The notes: generated by a model from the sequence alone, not told the origin. Counted from the stretch's first letter, positions 1 through 9,044 are shown. The stretch is 64,000 bases of DNA from Clostridia bacterium (GCA_017453365.1 JAFTKH010000006.1:70321-134320), one strand, 5' to 3'. Numbers and translations: made by a program.

Positions 1-732
1 GAAGCACTTGAAGAATTAGCTAATTCAATTAGAGAAAACGGTTTGTTGCAGCCTATTCTTGTTCGCGAATACGGCGAGGGAAGATATCAAATCATTGCCG
101 GTGAGCGCAGATTTAGGGCGTCAAAGCTTATAGGACTTACAGAAATTCCTGCTATTGTTCTGGATAAAAGCGATAGGGCGGTAGCTGAGATAGCTCTTAT
201 AGAGAATATACAGAGGGAAGACCTAAATCCGGTTGAAGAGGCTATGGCTTACCGTTCTCTTGCGCGTGAATATGAGATGACTCAGGAGGAGCTGTCAGAA
301 AAAATCGGCAAATCAAGGAGTGCAATAGCTAATACAATGCGTCTTCTAGACCTCCCCGAAGAAATTTTGACAATGGTTGCTTCAGGGGATTTGAGTGCTG
401 GACACGCGAGGACGTTGCTTGGAGTGCGTGATCAGGAGGTTATGTTGACGCTTGCCCAGCTTGCTGCAGAGCGAGATATTTCTGTACGCCAGCTTGAGGA
501 AGAGGTTAAGAGAGCAAACAAACCGAAAAAAGAGAAATCAGAGGAAGAAAGTGTCCCCTTTGTAGATTATTACCGCGAAATGGAACTGAAAATACAGCGT
601 CAGCTGGGCAGAAAGGCGAAAATAGTCGATAAAGGGCGAAAAAAGACGCTCACTCTGTTCTATGAGGACAACGAGGATTTAGATGAGCTACTAAAGGTTA
701 TCTGTGGAAGTGACTTTCTCGACGAGGTATGA
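1..732 (+). CDS. parB: Chromosome partitioning protein ParB/Spo0J (5' truncated)
   Basis: ParB family DNA-binding protein that loads on parS sites near the origin and works with ParA/Soj in chromosome segregation. The reading frame is open from the first base of the window, so the N-terminus is cut off; the first in-frame TTG at 43 is not the real start. Visible parts are the end of the ParB/Srx-fold domain (SIRENGLLQPILV), the GERRFRA box that binds CTP in this family, the ENIQREDLNPVEEA segment, and a helix-turn-helix (MTQEELSEKIGKSRSAIANT). The short C-terminal dimerisation domain follows a charged linker. It could be the paralog Noc, but the sequence alone favours neither strongly. It ends at a hairpin terminator shared with metH. 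Confidence 0.93.
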   Translation, partial: EALEELANSIRENGLLQPILVREYGEGRYQIIAGERRFRASKLIGLTEIPAIVLDKSDRAVAEIALIENIQREDLNPVEEAMAYRSLAREYEMTQEELSEKIGKSRSAIANTMRLLDLPEEILTMVASGDLSAGHARTLLGVRDQEVMLTLAQLAAERDISVRQLEEEVKRANKPKKEKSEEESVPFVDYYREMELKIQRQLGRKAKIVDKGRKKTLTLFYEDNEDLDELLKVICGSDFLDEV

Positions 733-883
733 CTCGAAACAGTGGATGTTAGTGATAGCTCGCGAGACCGAATTAAATCTTTTTGAACTGAATTTTGTTG
801 ACGGCTAGAGCTTTTTTGAATATTTTTTATCAAAATCAGCTTTGTTTGGTAAAAAATGGAAATTTAAAACAACGAAAATAATA

Positions 884-925
884 AAGGGCTACTCCGGTCT
901 AAAAAACTCGGGTAGTCCCTTTTTA
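884..925. terminator. Bidirectional intrinsic terminator between parB and metH
   Basis: Imperfect stem AAGGGCTACTCCG / CTCGGGTAGTCCCTT followed by TTTTT on the plus strand and an A-rich flank that gives a weaker U-run on the minus strand. It lies between the convergent 3' ends of parB and metH. Confidence 0.8.
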
Positions 926-932
926 ATTGTTT

Positions 933-3314
933 TTATTTTCCGAAAAGCTCGTTTTCGACGTTCTCGGCATAGCGTACCGCGCCCATAGCATCCTTCGCAT
1001 ATACGGCGCCTATATTGCTTGCGTATTCTTCTGTTATGACAGCGCCGCCTACCATTATTCTGACACCCGGAAGCTCTTTTGCTAGTATCTGTGCAGTTTT
1101 TTCCATTGCGGGGGCGGTTGTGGTCATAAGAGCGCTTAGACCGACGATGTGGACGGAAAGCTCTTTTGCTTTTTCGACGACAGTCTTCTCTGGAACGTCG
1201 CGCCCAAGGTCATAGACGGTGAAGCCGTAGTTTTCGAGTAGGAGCTTTACAATGTTCTTACCGATATCGTGTATGTCTCCCTTAACGGTCGCTATAAGTA
1301 TCTTCACTTTTTTTGCGTTGGCCTTTTGCATTTTTGATGATTTTATGACATTAAAGGCCGCACCTGCCGCCTCGGCGCTCATAAGAAGCTCGGGGAGGTA
1401 TACGGTCTTGTTTTCAAAGCCTGTCCCAACCCTGTCAAGAGCGGGGATGAGCTCGGTGTTAATGATGTCAAGAGGCTCGCGTGACAAGAGTAGCTCGCGA
1501 GTGAGCTCTGCCGCCCGCTCGGAAAGTCCGCGCTCTACGGCGGTTCCGAGGGAGGGCGCAGACGCAGTCTTTGGATTTTCTTTTTCCTCTGCCGAGCTGC
1601 GCGCAGATAGAATATATTCCGCACACCCCGCATCAAGCTCCGAGAGCGCTTTGTAGGCTCTGTACGCCTTCATCATACTCTCCGAGTGAGGGTTCATAAT
1701 AGCCGCAGACAGTCCTTTTGAGAGTGCAAGAGTAAAAAATGCGGAGTTTACCGTGTCGCGCTCCGGAAGACCGAAGGACACGTTTGATACTCCGAGCGAC
1801 GTGTGACATCCGAGCTCACTTGTTATGAGCTCCACCGCGCGAAGCGTCGTGAGCGCCGCACGCGTGTCGGTACTTATTGTAAGGGTGAGGGGGTCAAAAA
1901 CGATATCCTTCTTCGAAATGCCGTGCTTTTCTGCTTCGGCGAGTATTCTTCTTGCTATAGCGACACGCCCCTCGGCCGTGTCGGGAATTCCTTTCTCGTC
2001 AAGAGTTAAAGCTATTATAACACCGCCGTATTTTTTTGCAAGAGGGAATATACTCTCCATGCTATCGCGTTTTCCCGAAACCGAGTTAATAAGCGCCTTC
2101 CCGTTGTATATTCTCAATGCCGCTTCCATAGCGTCAGGGTCTGAACTGTCTATCTGAAGCGGAGTGTCGACAACAGCCTGAAGCTCGCGCGTTACGCGCG
2201 AGAGGAGCTCGCGTTCGTTAATGTCGGGGAGTCTGACGTTTACGTCAAGCACGTGGGCACCCTCGTCAGCTTCGGATATTCCTTCGGTAAGAATATAGCT
2301 CATGTTGCCGCACCGAAGCGCCTCTTTGAGCTTCGGCTTTCCGGTAGGGTTTATCCTCTCACCGATAAGAACCGGCGAGTGGCCTAGGGTAACAGCGTGA
2401 GTGTATGAGGATATGGCGCTTATGTTTTTGCGAGGTATCTCTTTTGGCGTATATCCCTTTGCGGCATCGGCGAGCAATCTTATATGCTCGGGGGTCGTAC
2501 CACAGCAGCCGCCGACAGCTCTTACGCCCTTTGAAATAAGGGGCAAAACGGCATCGGCGAAATGGGAGGGCGCAAGCTCAAATACGGTTTTTCCTTCAAT
2601 TAGCTTCGGAATTCCGGCATTTGGTTTTACAACAATAGGAGTTTCTGACACCTCAAGAAGCTCGCTTGCAACCTTTGACAAAGAGCATGGATCAAGGCAG
2701 TTTGCACCGATTGCGTCCGCTCCCATTCCCTCAAGAAGGGCAACCATAGCCGCAGGGGTGGCGCCGGTCATAAGCTTGCCGTCGGTGCCGTAGGAATTCG
2801 TGACTATAACGGGGAGCGATGAGCTTTCTTTCACCGCAAGAAGCGCCGCCTTTGTTTCATAGGAGTCGTTCATCGTCTCAACGGTAATAAGGTCAACGCC
2901 GTATTTTACTCCGAGCCGTACTACCTCGGAGAATATGGACACCGCCTCTTCAAAATCAAGGTCTCCGAGGGGAGCGAGGAGCTTTCCCGTAGGCCCTATA
3001 TCAAGGGATATGAATTTTTCTTGCTCACCGTGGCTTTCTGCTTTTGCCTGCTTTGCAATATCTATTGCTGACTTTATGACGGACTCGAGCGCAGTCCTTT
3101 CATATTTTAGTCTGTTTGCTCCAAAGGTGTTTGTATTGACGACATTCGCACCTGCGTCGAAATAACCACGCTGTATATTCCTTATTACGTCGGGGTGTAA
3201 AAGATTCCATTCTTCGGGACGTTCACCGGGCGCAAGTCCCGACTCCGAGAGCATTGTGCCCATTCCGCCATCCAAAATGACAATGTTTGTTTGCAAAAAG
3301 TCCTTGAAATTCAT
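933..3314 (-). CDS. metH: Cobalamin-dependent methionine synthase, short form without activation domain
   Basis: Transfers a methyl group from methyl-tetrahydrofolate through cobalamin to homocysteine. Domains in order: homocysteine-binding Zn barrel (about 1-290; DGGMGTML near the start, GANCLDP and GGCCGTTP carry the zinc cysteines), pterin-binding barrel (about 310-570; VLIGERINPTG), cobalamin cap (about 590-660) and Rossmann-like B12 domain (about 665-793) with the DIHDIGKNIV motif whose His ligates cobalt. At 793 residues it lacks the roughly 330-residue SAM-dependent reactivation domain of E. coli MetH (about 1,230 aa). That activity is probably supplied by the separate gene just upstream in the same operon. 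Twelve bases separate the two genes. The start ATG at 3314 is followed directly by the family N-terminus. Confidence 0.96.
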   Translation of the reverse strand: MNFKDFLQTNIVILDGGMGTMLSESGLAPGERPEEWNLLHPDVIRNIQRGYFDAGANVVNTNTFGANRLKYERTALESVIKSAIDIAKQAKAESHGEQEKFISLDIGPTGKLLAPLGDLDFEEAVSIFSEVVRLGVKYGVDLITVETMNDSYETKAALLAVKESSSLPVIVTNSYGTDGKLMTGATPAAMVALLEGMGADAIGANCLDPCSLSKVASELLEVSETPIVVKPNAGIPKLIEGKTVFELAPSHFADAVLPLISKGVRAVGGCCGTTPEHIRLLADAAKGYTPKEIPRKNISAISSYTHAVTLGHSPVLIGERINPTGKPKLKEALRCGNMSYILTEGISEADEGAHVLDVNVRLPDINERELLSRVTRELQAVVDTPLQIDSSDPDAMEAALRIYNGKALINSVSGKRDSMESIFPLAKKYGGVIIALTLDEKGIPDTAEGRVAIARRILAEAEKHGISKKDIVFDPLTLTISTDTRAALTTLRAVELITSELGCHTSLGVSNVSFGLPERDTVNSAFFTLALSKGLSAAIMNPHSESMMKAYRAYKALSELDAGCAEYILSARSSAEEKENPKTASAPSLGTAVERGLSERAAELTRELLLSREPLDIINTELIPALDRVGTGFENKTVYLPELLMSAEAAGAAFNVIKSSKMQKANAKKVKILIATVKGDIHDIGKNIVKLLLENYGFTVYDLGRDVPEKTVVEKAKELSVHIVGLSALMTTTAPAMEKTAQILAKELPGVRIMVGGAVITEEYASNIGAVYAKDAMGAVRYAENVENELFGK

Positions 3315-3326
3315 ATTTTCCTCGTT

Positions 3327-3923
3327 TTACTGCTCTTTTTTAACTCCTATAAACGCAGTAACAGATTTCATAGGAGTCATAAGAAGGGAGTTGTTTAAGT
3401 ACAGGCCTATACGGCTCTCTGGAGAGAGTGCCTTAAAGATATCTTTTTGAAGCTCAAGCGGTATATCTCCGTATCCTGCGCTGACTCTCGGACGAAGAGT
3501 GCATCCTGTATCTTCTTCCAGGAATGCGCTAAAGTCATCAAGGAGAGACTCTACTCTTTCCGTTCCAAAGCTGTCAAGAATATGCGCGGCGGCAGGAGAG
3601 GTTATTGCGAGAGCTGACGTCATTCTGTCAACTGCTCCGCCGACAGTCGCAGCTAAAAGATACACCTTATCGCACCCCGAAAGGGCGGCCGCCAGTGTTC
3701 GTGAGGTGCACGAGAACACACCGAGGTCGACATTGTACCCCTTTGTACGGACGTCGAGCTCCGTATACGTGACACGATAGGTAAAGATATCCGAATATCG
3801 TTCTGTGACGGTTTTTACAAGCTTCATTACCTCATTTGTTGCCGAGGTTACCGCATAACGTAAAAGCTCGCTTTCGTTTATCCTTGGGGCGCCCATCGTT
3901 TTTGTAAAAACTGCGAAGCTCAT
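3327..3923 (-). CDS. Stand-alone methionine synthase reactivation-domain protein
   Basis: A 198-residue protein resembling the vitamin B12-dependent methionine synthase activation domain that forms the C-terminus of long MetH. The signature is RVSAGYGDIPLELQ, matching the R-x-x-x-G-Y SAM-binding segment of that domain; LAATVGGAVDR lies upstream of it. It probably reduces and remethylates oxidised cob(II)alamin on the short MetH encoded downstream. It overlaps metF by 4 bases (ATGA) and precedes metH by 12 bases, so the three genes should be one transcript. The split arrangement occurs in other Clostridia; the functional pairing is inferred from the order. Confidence 0.88.
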   Translation of the reverse strand: MSFAVFTKTMGAPRINESELLRYAVTSATNEVMKLVKTVTERYSDIFTYRVTYTELDVRTKGYNVDLGVFSCTSRTLAAALSGCDKVYLLAATVGGAVDRMTSALAITSPAAAHILDSFGTERVESLLDDFSAFLEEDTGCTLRPRVSAGYGDIPLELQKDIFKALSPESRIGLYLNNSLLMTPMKSVTAFIGVKKEQ

Positions 3924-4795
3924 CTTCCCAGAATTGCCGAAAGGTTGAGCATAATTCTCTCCGCCACCTCGGGCTTGTTCATTGAGTAGACGTGCACGTG
4001 ATTTATGCCGTTTGCATAAAGGTCTATTATCTGGTCGGTCGCGTAGGCGACGCCTGCCTCGAGCATGGCGTGATTGTTTCCGCCAAATCTGTCGACGAGG
4101 TTCTTAAACCTTTCGGGAATGTGAGAGCCGGAAATCTTTATTGCTCTCTCCAGCTGTGCAGCGTTTGTTATAGGCATAATGCCGGGGACTATCGGAACCG
4201 TAATACCCGCTTCCCTTATTTTGTAAAGGAAACTGTACAAAATGTTGTTGTCAAAAAACATTTGGGTTGTTAGAAAATCGCAACCCGTCTCCACCTTCTT
4301 TGCGAGATAATATATATCCTCTTTTCTATCGCGGCTTTCAGGGTGTATCTCGGGGTAACAGGCTCCTCCAATACAGAAATCTCCGCTCTCGCGAAGCTCG
4401 CGCACAAGCTCGAAGGCGTGCCTGTAGTCCCATCTCGCACGGTCCTCTCCCACCTTGTCCTTGGGTATATCGCCACGAAGCGCCATAACGTTCACAATTC
4501 CGGCCTTTTTGATATCCTGTATACGCTCCTTTACCGTTTCCTTGGTTGAGGAAACACAGGTAAGATGAGCTATTGACGGCACGCCGTAGTTTTCCTTTAT
4601 ATCTCTGGCTATATCAAGAGTGTATTTGCTTGTTCCGCCACCGGCGCCGTAGGTTACGCTCATAAATGACGGGCGTAGCTTGGCTATTTCCTCGGTCGCA
4701 TGCCTGACGCTGTCGTAGCTCGACTCTGTTTTGGGCGGAAAAACCTCGAAGGATATCGAGGGCGTATCTTCCTTTAACAATTCTGTAAGCTTCAT
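3920..4795 (-). CDS. metF: Methylenetetrahydrofolate reductase
   Basis: Reduces 5,10-methylene-THF to 5-methyl-THF, the methyl donor for the MetH encoded two genes downstream. At 291 residues it has the usual length of the bacterial FAD-containing TIM-barrel enzyme. Family motifs include SFEVFPPK near the N-terminus, FMSVTYGAGG, ALRGDIP, TQMFFDN and VPGIMPI. The start ATG at 4795 has AGGAG ahead of it. It is the first gene of a metF - reactivation protein - metH operon served by the promoter at 4938-4966, leaving a leader of about 135 nt. Confidence 0.96.
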   Translation of the reverse strand: MKLTELLKEDTPSISFEVFPPKTESSYDSVRHATEEIAKLRPSFMSVTYGAGGGTSKYTLDIARDIKENYGVPSIAHLTCVSSTKETVKERIQDIKKAGIVNVMALRGDIPKDKVGEDRARWDYRHAFELVRELRESGDFCIGGACYPEIHPESRDRKEDIYYLAKKVETGCDFLTTQMFFDNNILYSFLYKIREAGITVPIVPGIMPITNAAQLERAIKISGSHIPERFKNLVDRFGGNNHAMLEAGVAYATDQIIDLYANGINHVHVYSMNKPEVAERIMLNLSAILGR

Positions 4796-4966
4796 TTTTT
4801 CTCTCCTGAATTTTCTTTACGTGCTCTTTTGTCAAACCGACAGTAGCTATGTCGAAAAAGCGAGCGCCTTTTGCTTTCTGTTCTTCTTCCCGAACCGACG
4901 CGCCTCTTTTTAAGCTGAAAATCAAACAATTAACTTAATTATACAACTTCTTATCGACGAATGCAA
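4796..4966 (-). promoter_or_regulatory. Promoter and untranslated leader of the metF operon
   Basis: Minus-strand TTGCAT (4961-4966), 17-bp spacer, TATAAT (4938-4943). The predicted start near 4931 leaves a leader of about 135 nt before metF. The leader contains a small hairpin (CGACA / TGTCG) but lacks the conserved cores of the S-box, cobalamin or THF riboswitches that I can recognise. Confidence 0.7.
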
Positions 4967-4980
4967 TAATTTTCATAAGA

Positions 4981-5028
4981 AAAAGGGCGCTCGGCAAAAA
5001 TTTATATCCTGCAAAGCGTCCTTTTTTA
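4981..5028. terminator. Bidirectional terminator downstream of the restriction-modification cassette
   Basis: AAAAGGGCGCT ... AGCGTCCTTTTTT hairpin with U-runs in both directions. On the minus strand it ends the PIN gene transcript before the metF promoter. Bases 5029-5187 between it and the PIN gene stop hold only two short hairpins (AATTG/CAATT and CTAAAC/GTTTAG) and no gene that I can support. Confidence 0.75.
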
Positions 5029-5187
5029 TTTAGGCCTATGTATTAATGCGGTGGTTGCAAAGAATTGTTTACAATTACTTCCGGTTCGCATCAGCTAAAC
5101 AGCTTCGTTTAGAATGATACGGCAAATTATAGCCATTAATGTTACCGATAGGCTGTCGGATTTTTCTCAATTATTGTCATGAGTCTT

Positions 5188-6135
5188 TTACTTTTTCAGC
5201 GCCCATACACCCGGTGATACTTGGTGAAATAAATCCTTTTTTCCATAAAAAGCGGTATGACTAAAATCACCACTAAATCTTTGTAATATGCCACGTATGG
5301 TAGATTCTTTTGCCTTGTTTTTCATTTTGTCATAACAGTCATTGCGACAAAGGATATCATTTGCTTCGTTATATATTTCACTTAATGTTGCTTCTCCGCC
5401 CAAATTTGTTAGAGCAGTTATAATGATGTCGGTCCAGGTAAGATTTTCTGTTGCGTAAACAATTTCATCAGACAATTCTATCTCAAGAATTCTAAATGCA
5501 TCCACAATACTATTACAAATAGTTAAAGACTTTCCTGCTTTGTTTTTATATTCAGAACTTAAGAATTCTCGATTTTTTGTGAATGTTTTATCATTAGAAA
5601 CAATTATCAAATCATCTCTGTGAAGACTTTCATAAGATAATAGAGATTCCCAAATTATTTCATCACCGCATGTATATTTATCACTGGAAGGCGGATTACC
5701 CGATATTTTTCTGCGGCTCGCACTATCTACTATTTCAGAGGTAGTGGCTATCACATTTGTGTGACGGCAAAGCTTCATGAATTTAGTGTATATTACATCT
5801 TTGCTTGAGTTGTTTATCCTGTCTTGAATTTCAAGAATTATAGATTGGCGTTCTTTTTGATAATCCTCCAAAGATTTTTTATACCTATCAAAACTCGACA
5901 AAGAACGCAAAAAACTTGACGCTCCCTTATCTATATCTGTGTTTTTTCGGAAGTCATCTAATGTGTTTTCTAATATGGAATATCTATTGCGAGCAAACTC
6001 GTTTACAGATTGTTCGGTCGTAATAAAATACTTTTTATTCTTGAAAATAAAGTCCATGACCAATACTATATCATTCTTTAAGTTTGCTCGATACATATCC
6101 AAAAAAATGTTTGTATCAATAAATATTTTTGTCAT
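5188..6135 (-). CDS. PIN-domain protein with C-terminal winged helix, in a DpnII-type cassette
   Basis: A 315-residue protein. The N-terminus (IFIDTNIFLDMYR) is the first acidic motif of a PIN nuclease, followed by TTEQSVNEFARNR and, near residues 190-205, RDDLIIVSNDKTF, which supply further acidic residues of that fold. The last 85 residues (LTWTDIIITALTNLGGEATL onward, ending SPGVWALKK) look like the HARE-HTH or Mrr-N type of winged helix often joined to restriction enzymes. It is the last gene of the cassette, 32 bp after the second methylase, with a good AGGAG. It could be a nuclease effector added to the system or a toxin. Function is inferred from fold and position only. Confidence 0.75.
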   Translation of the reverse strand: MTKIFIDTNIFLDMYRANLKNDIVLVMDFIFKNKKYFITTEQSVNEFARNRYSILENTLDDFRKNTDIDKGASSFLRSLSSFDRYKKSLEDYQKERQSIILEIQDRINNSSKDVIYTKFMKLCRHTNVIATTSEIVDSASRRKISGNPPSSDKYTCGDEIIWESLLSYESLHRDDLIIVSNDKTFTKNREFLSSEYKNKAGKSLTICNSIVDAFRILEIELSDEIVYATENLTWTDIIITALTNLGGEATLSEIYNEANDILCRNDCYDKMKNKAKESTIRGILQRFSGDFSHTAFYGKKDLFHQVSPGVWALKK

Positions 6136-6167
6136 TTTCTCCTCTCTCCTTTTTATTGAAATGTCCT

Positions 6168-6914
6168 TTACTTTTTAAATACAAATAGATATTCGTGAGC
6201 TATCAACAAAAAGTTGTATTTCACGCTATTGGTTTTCCAATATCCTGTAGCTTTGCAATTGTGTTGTTCTTTGATTATTAGCTCTTTTAGTTTAAATCCG
6301 GCACCTTCGAATATACGCATGACATCGAAAGACATCGGGACCATATATCCCTTTTTACGAGTGTCTCCCATCAAAACTGCACAGAATTTATTCTCTTTCA
6401 GTACGCGAAAGCTCTCTGATGCGACGGATTTCATTTCTTCAAGGAAATCTTTAACTTTCAAATGTGACAAATCTTCCTCTATATTTTCACTGTACTGGAT
6501 AATATTTGCGTAAGGGGGGTGTGTACAGATAAGATCAATGCTTTCGTCAGGAACGAAATCCAAGTGTCGAGCATCTCCCTTGTGTATATAAACAGTGCCA
6601 TTTGCGCCTTCATGCTCAAAAGCTGTCTTTTCTCTGCAACGAGCGAGGGCAACATCATTTATATCCACACCTATTATATTGCGGTTTAGCAGCTTTGCTT
6701 CAACGAGAGTTGTTCCGCCTCCTGCAAACTGATCAAGTACTAAATCTCCCTCTTGAGAATATCGGAGCATAACATTACGTGGGATATACGGCGACCAGTT
6801 TCCGCGCCATTTTGCATCGTGTGTTGCCCAATCGCCGCGTTTAGGAAAAGACCAATGAGTTGTCATTTCCACCTCGAAATCTTCCGGCTCCCATTTTGTG
6901 ATTTTTTTGGCCAT
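6168..6914 (-). CDS. Adenine/cytosine-N4 DNA methyltransferase (second methylase of the cassette)
   Basis: Amino-methyltransferase of 248 residues. The SAM-binding motif LDQFAGGGTT (about 59-68) comes before the catalytic (T)HPPYA motif (about 133-138), so motif I precedes motif IV, unlike the beta-class N6_N4 enzymes. The segment RGDWATHDAKWRGNWSPYIP ahead of motif I is typical of this subgroup. Its start overlaps the stop of the DpnII-like nuclease by one base. In the classical DpnII locus the second methylase (DpnA) methylates single-stranded GATC; this enzyme sits in the comparable role but is from a different subgroup, so its target is uncertain. Confidence 0.86.
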   Translation of the reverse strand: MAKKITKWEPEDFEVEMTTHWSFPKRGDWATHDAKWRGNWSPYIPRNVMLRYSQEGDLVLDQFAGGGTTLVEAKLLNRNIIGVDINDVALARCREKTAFEHEGANGTVYIHKGDARHLDFVPDESIDLICTHPPYANIIQYSENIEEDLSHLKVKDFLEEMKSVASESFRVLKENKFCAVLMGDTRKKGYMVPMSFDVMRIFEGAGFKLKELIIKEQHNCKATGYWKTNSVKYNFLLIAHEYLFVFKK

Positions 6915-7795
6915 TATCTAAAAACCTCTGTTATTATGCCGTCTTCCAAATCCTTGATACTGTATATGTGCTCCATAGCATCAAAGGTTTCTTCGAGATT
7001 GTTTTTGGCGCTTGTCCACCCTTTACCATCTGTAAACCACACGAATGTAAAGCCGTCAATAGTATCGGTTTCTAATGCAAGTGTTTTGTAACTGCGGGCA
7101 GTTTCATTGAGCTTGCTTCCGCCACTACCATAGAAATTTGTTTCTATACCATAAATCATGGTAGGGGTTTTGACAACAAAATCAAAACGCTTTTCCATTT
7201 TACCGTTGTTTGAAATTGCTGAAAGGTTAATGCCCCATTTTTCGGTTATCTGGTGAATGCAAAATTCTTTGAAATAGGTTTTATCTTTTACAAAGCCGGC
7301 GTTCTTGATAAAATTTTCAACCAAATCTTCCATCAAATGACCGCCACGATTTTTACGCCCATTGGAATCCATGCCGGTTTCCACTCCTGTTGTATAATCA
7401 ATCAAATTGTTGACGATATGGTTTTCCAATAAATCGAATAAACCCGTTTGCCTCATAAAATGTTTGTATTTTTCATAATTAGCATGACTGTGGGGCGGAT
7501 ATTTTTCGAAATCAAATTGGAACAAATAACCGCCATTTTCATCTTGGCAATATATTTCATTGCCTCTCACCGCCAAGAGTAGAGGTATACACTTTAACAC
7601 CTCGGGGTATCTTTTTGTTAAATTTTCAAAATCTGTCTCTATATTTTTTGAACCAATTAGGGAATTTAGGATATTCAGTTCAACTTTAATGCTATCGACA
7701 TTTTGATGAACTTTTTTAAAATCTATGTAGTATCCGTAATCTGCGATGCTGTCACGAAAGCCGGATAGCCATTTGTTAAAATCTCTGTTTGCCAT
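6914..7795 (-). CDS. Type II restriction endonuclease, DpnII/MboI family (GATC)
   Basis: A 293-residue protein matching the DpnII restriction enzyme family, which cuts unmethylated GATC. Recognisable segments are DYTTGVETGMDSNGRKNRGG and RFDFVVKTPTMIYGIETNFY followed by GGSKLNETARSYK; the D...E-T-N stretch is the catalytic core region in this family. It follows the Dam-type methylase by 25 bp and overlaps the next methylase by one base, the usual compact order of protective methylase before nuclease. Start ATG has AAGGA six to seven bases upstream. GATC specificity is inferred from the family. Confidence 0.9.
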   Translation of the reverse strand: MANRDFNKWLSGFRDSIADYGYYIDFKKVHQNVDSIKVELNILNSLIGSKNIETDFENLTKRYPEVLKCIPLLLAVRGNEIYCQDENGGYLFQFDFEKYPPHSHANYEKYKHFMRQTGLFDLLENHIVNNLIDYTTGVETGMDSNGRKNRGGHLMEDLVENFIKNAGFVKDKTYFKEFCIHQITEKWGINLSAISNNGKMEKRFDFVVKTPTMIYGIETNFYGSGGSKLNETARSYKTLALETDTIDGFTFVWFTDGKGWTSAKNNLEETFDAMEHIYSIKDLEDGIITEVFR

Positions 7796-7820
7796 AAATT
7801 ATCCTTCTTTTGATTATGTC

Positions 7821-8891
7821 TTAAAAATTTGATATCAGCAATTCTTTTATTTTTCCGCGAGCACCACTGTTACTGTTTATCGTTCTAACGGCGTCGACTC
7901 TTTTGATGATATACGATGAGTATATATCGTCAAAAAAATTATCTTCTTGTTTCGCGTTTTTGGGATCTGAATTGCTTACAACTATCTTAGCGCCTTTTTT
8001 GTTCATTTCATCAACAAATTTCGCTAATTCGATTTGTTCGTTATCGTTGAACAGATTTTCGGTGTAAGCCGTAAAGCTTGCCGTTTCTGTTAAAGGCCTG
8101 TAAGGGGGATCAAAATACACGAATGTGTTTCTGTCAATAAAGGAGGAGGATTCACGGTAATCTCCACATACGATTTTAACTTTTTGTAATTTATCAGATA
8201 CTGCCCGAAGATTGTTTTCGTCACAAATCATAGGATTTTTATATGACCCCATTGGTACATTGAAAGCCCCGTTTCTGTTTACACGGAACAGCCCGTTGAA
8301 ACAGGTTTTGTTAAGAAAAATCATCAAGGCTGCTTTTGCAATATTTATTCCTATATCATTGCATACCTTCAATTCATTGAACCTGCTCCGCTGAAGTAAA
8401 TAATAATCCTTACGATTACTATCGTTTAATGGTAAATATTCATGTTGCATTGCCGAAAGTGCTTCGACAAGCTCATCTATTTCATCGCGAATAATACGGT
8501 ATGTGTTTATAAGATCGGCATTAATGTCACTGATATAAATTTCTTTTAAGCTGTATTTATTCAGAATATCGAACAAAACTGCTCCACCGCCGACAAATGG
8601 TTCTGCGTATTTTGTGATCCTGTCTTGTTCAAAAGGATAATATTGCTCTATTTCTTTTAGTAGCTGGCCTTTTCCTCCGGCCCACTTCACAAACGGCTTG
8701 ACCGTCTTTTCTTCGCTTTTAGTATATCGAATTCTTCTGGCATCTATTGGTTTTTCGGCAGACGAAGGAATAATCCACATATTACCGATCATTGTTGCGT
8801 TTCCTATTCTGTTTTCGGAACAGAGTGTGGCGACTCTCCTTTGAGAAATTCCCCATTTTTTGGCGGCTTCTCTCGCAGACATATATTCCAT
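7821..8891 (-). CDS. Dam-type DNA adenine methylase with N-terminal helix-turn-helix
   Basis: N6-adenine methyltransferase of the Dam/DpnM alpha class, 356 residues. The first 50 residues (SAREAAKKWGISQRRVATLC) form an excisionase/MerR-like HTH that ordinary Dam lacks. The methylase follows: FVKWAGGKGQLL (motif X), FVGGGAVLF (motif I) and VYFDPPYRPL (motif IV). The ATG at 8891 is chosen over an upstream in-frame ATG (8933) because GGAGGG sits seven bases ahead of it (8899-8904), and the upstream start would overlap the -10 element. It protects GATC sites from the downstream nuclease; the HTH could allow autoregulation. Confidence 0.92.
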   Translation of the reverse strand: MEYMSAREAAKKWGISQRRVATLCSENRIGNATMIGNMWIIPSSAEKPIDARRIRYTKSEEKTVKPFVKWAGGKGQLLKEIEQYYPFEQDRITKYAEPFVGGGAVLFDILNKYSLKEIYISDINADLINTYRIIRDEIDELVEALSAMQHEYLPLNDSNRKDYYLLQRSRFNELKVCNDIGINIAKAALMIFLNKTCFNGLFRVNRNGAFNVPMGSYKNPMICDENNLRAVSDKLQKVKIVCGDYRESSSFIDRNTFVYFDPPYRPLTETASFTAYTENLFNDNEQIELAKFVDEMNKKGAKIVVSNSDPKNAKQEDNFFDDIYSSYIIKRVDAVRTINSNSGARGKIKELLISNF

Positions 8892-8921
8892 ATTAAATCC
8901 CTCCGTAAATCTAGTGTATAT

Positions 8922-8950
8922 ATTATATTCCAAAACTCGAATAATAGCAA
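8922..8950 (-). promoter_or_regulatory. Promoter of the DpnII-type cassette
   Basis: Minus-strand TTGCTA (8945-8950), 17-bp spacer, TATAAT (8922-8927), about 30 bp ahead of the methylase start. It is the only clear promoter seen for the four genes. From here to the guaA stop at 9233 there is only the terminator at 9004-9044 and unremarkable sequence. Confidence 0.75.
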
Positions 8951-9003
8951 TACCATTTTCAAAAAAGACTGTAATTTATTTTCAAAAACGGGAGAAAAAG
9001 CGC

Positions 9004-9044
9004 AAAAAGCTGACAGATTTTTAAAAGAAACCTGTCAGCTTTTA
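9004..9044. terminator. Intrinsic terminator downstream of guaA
   Basis: AAAAGCTGACAG ... CTGTCAGCTTTT stem with T-runs on both strands. On the minus strand it would end the guaA transcript, about 190 bases past the stop codon. Confidence 0.8.

Noticed and set aside
4796..4931. Possible SAM or cobalamin riboswitch in the metF leader
   Set aside because: None of the conserved core sequences of those classes could be found; only one short hairpin is present.
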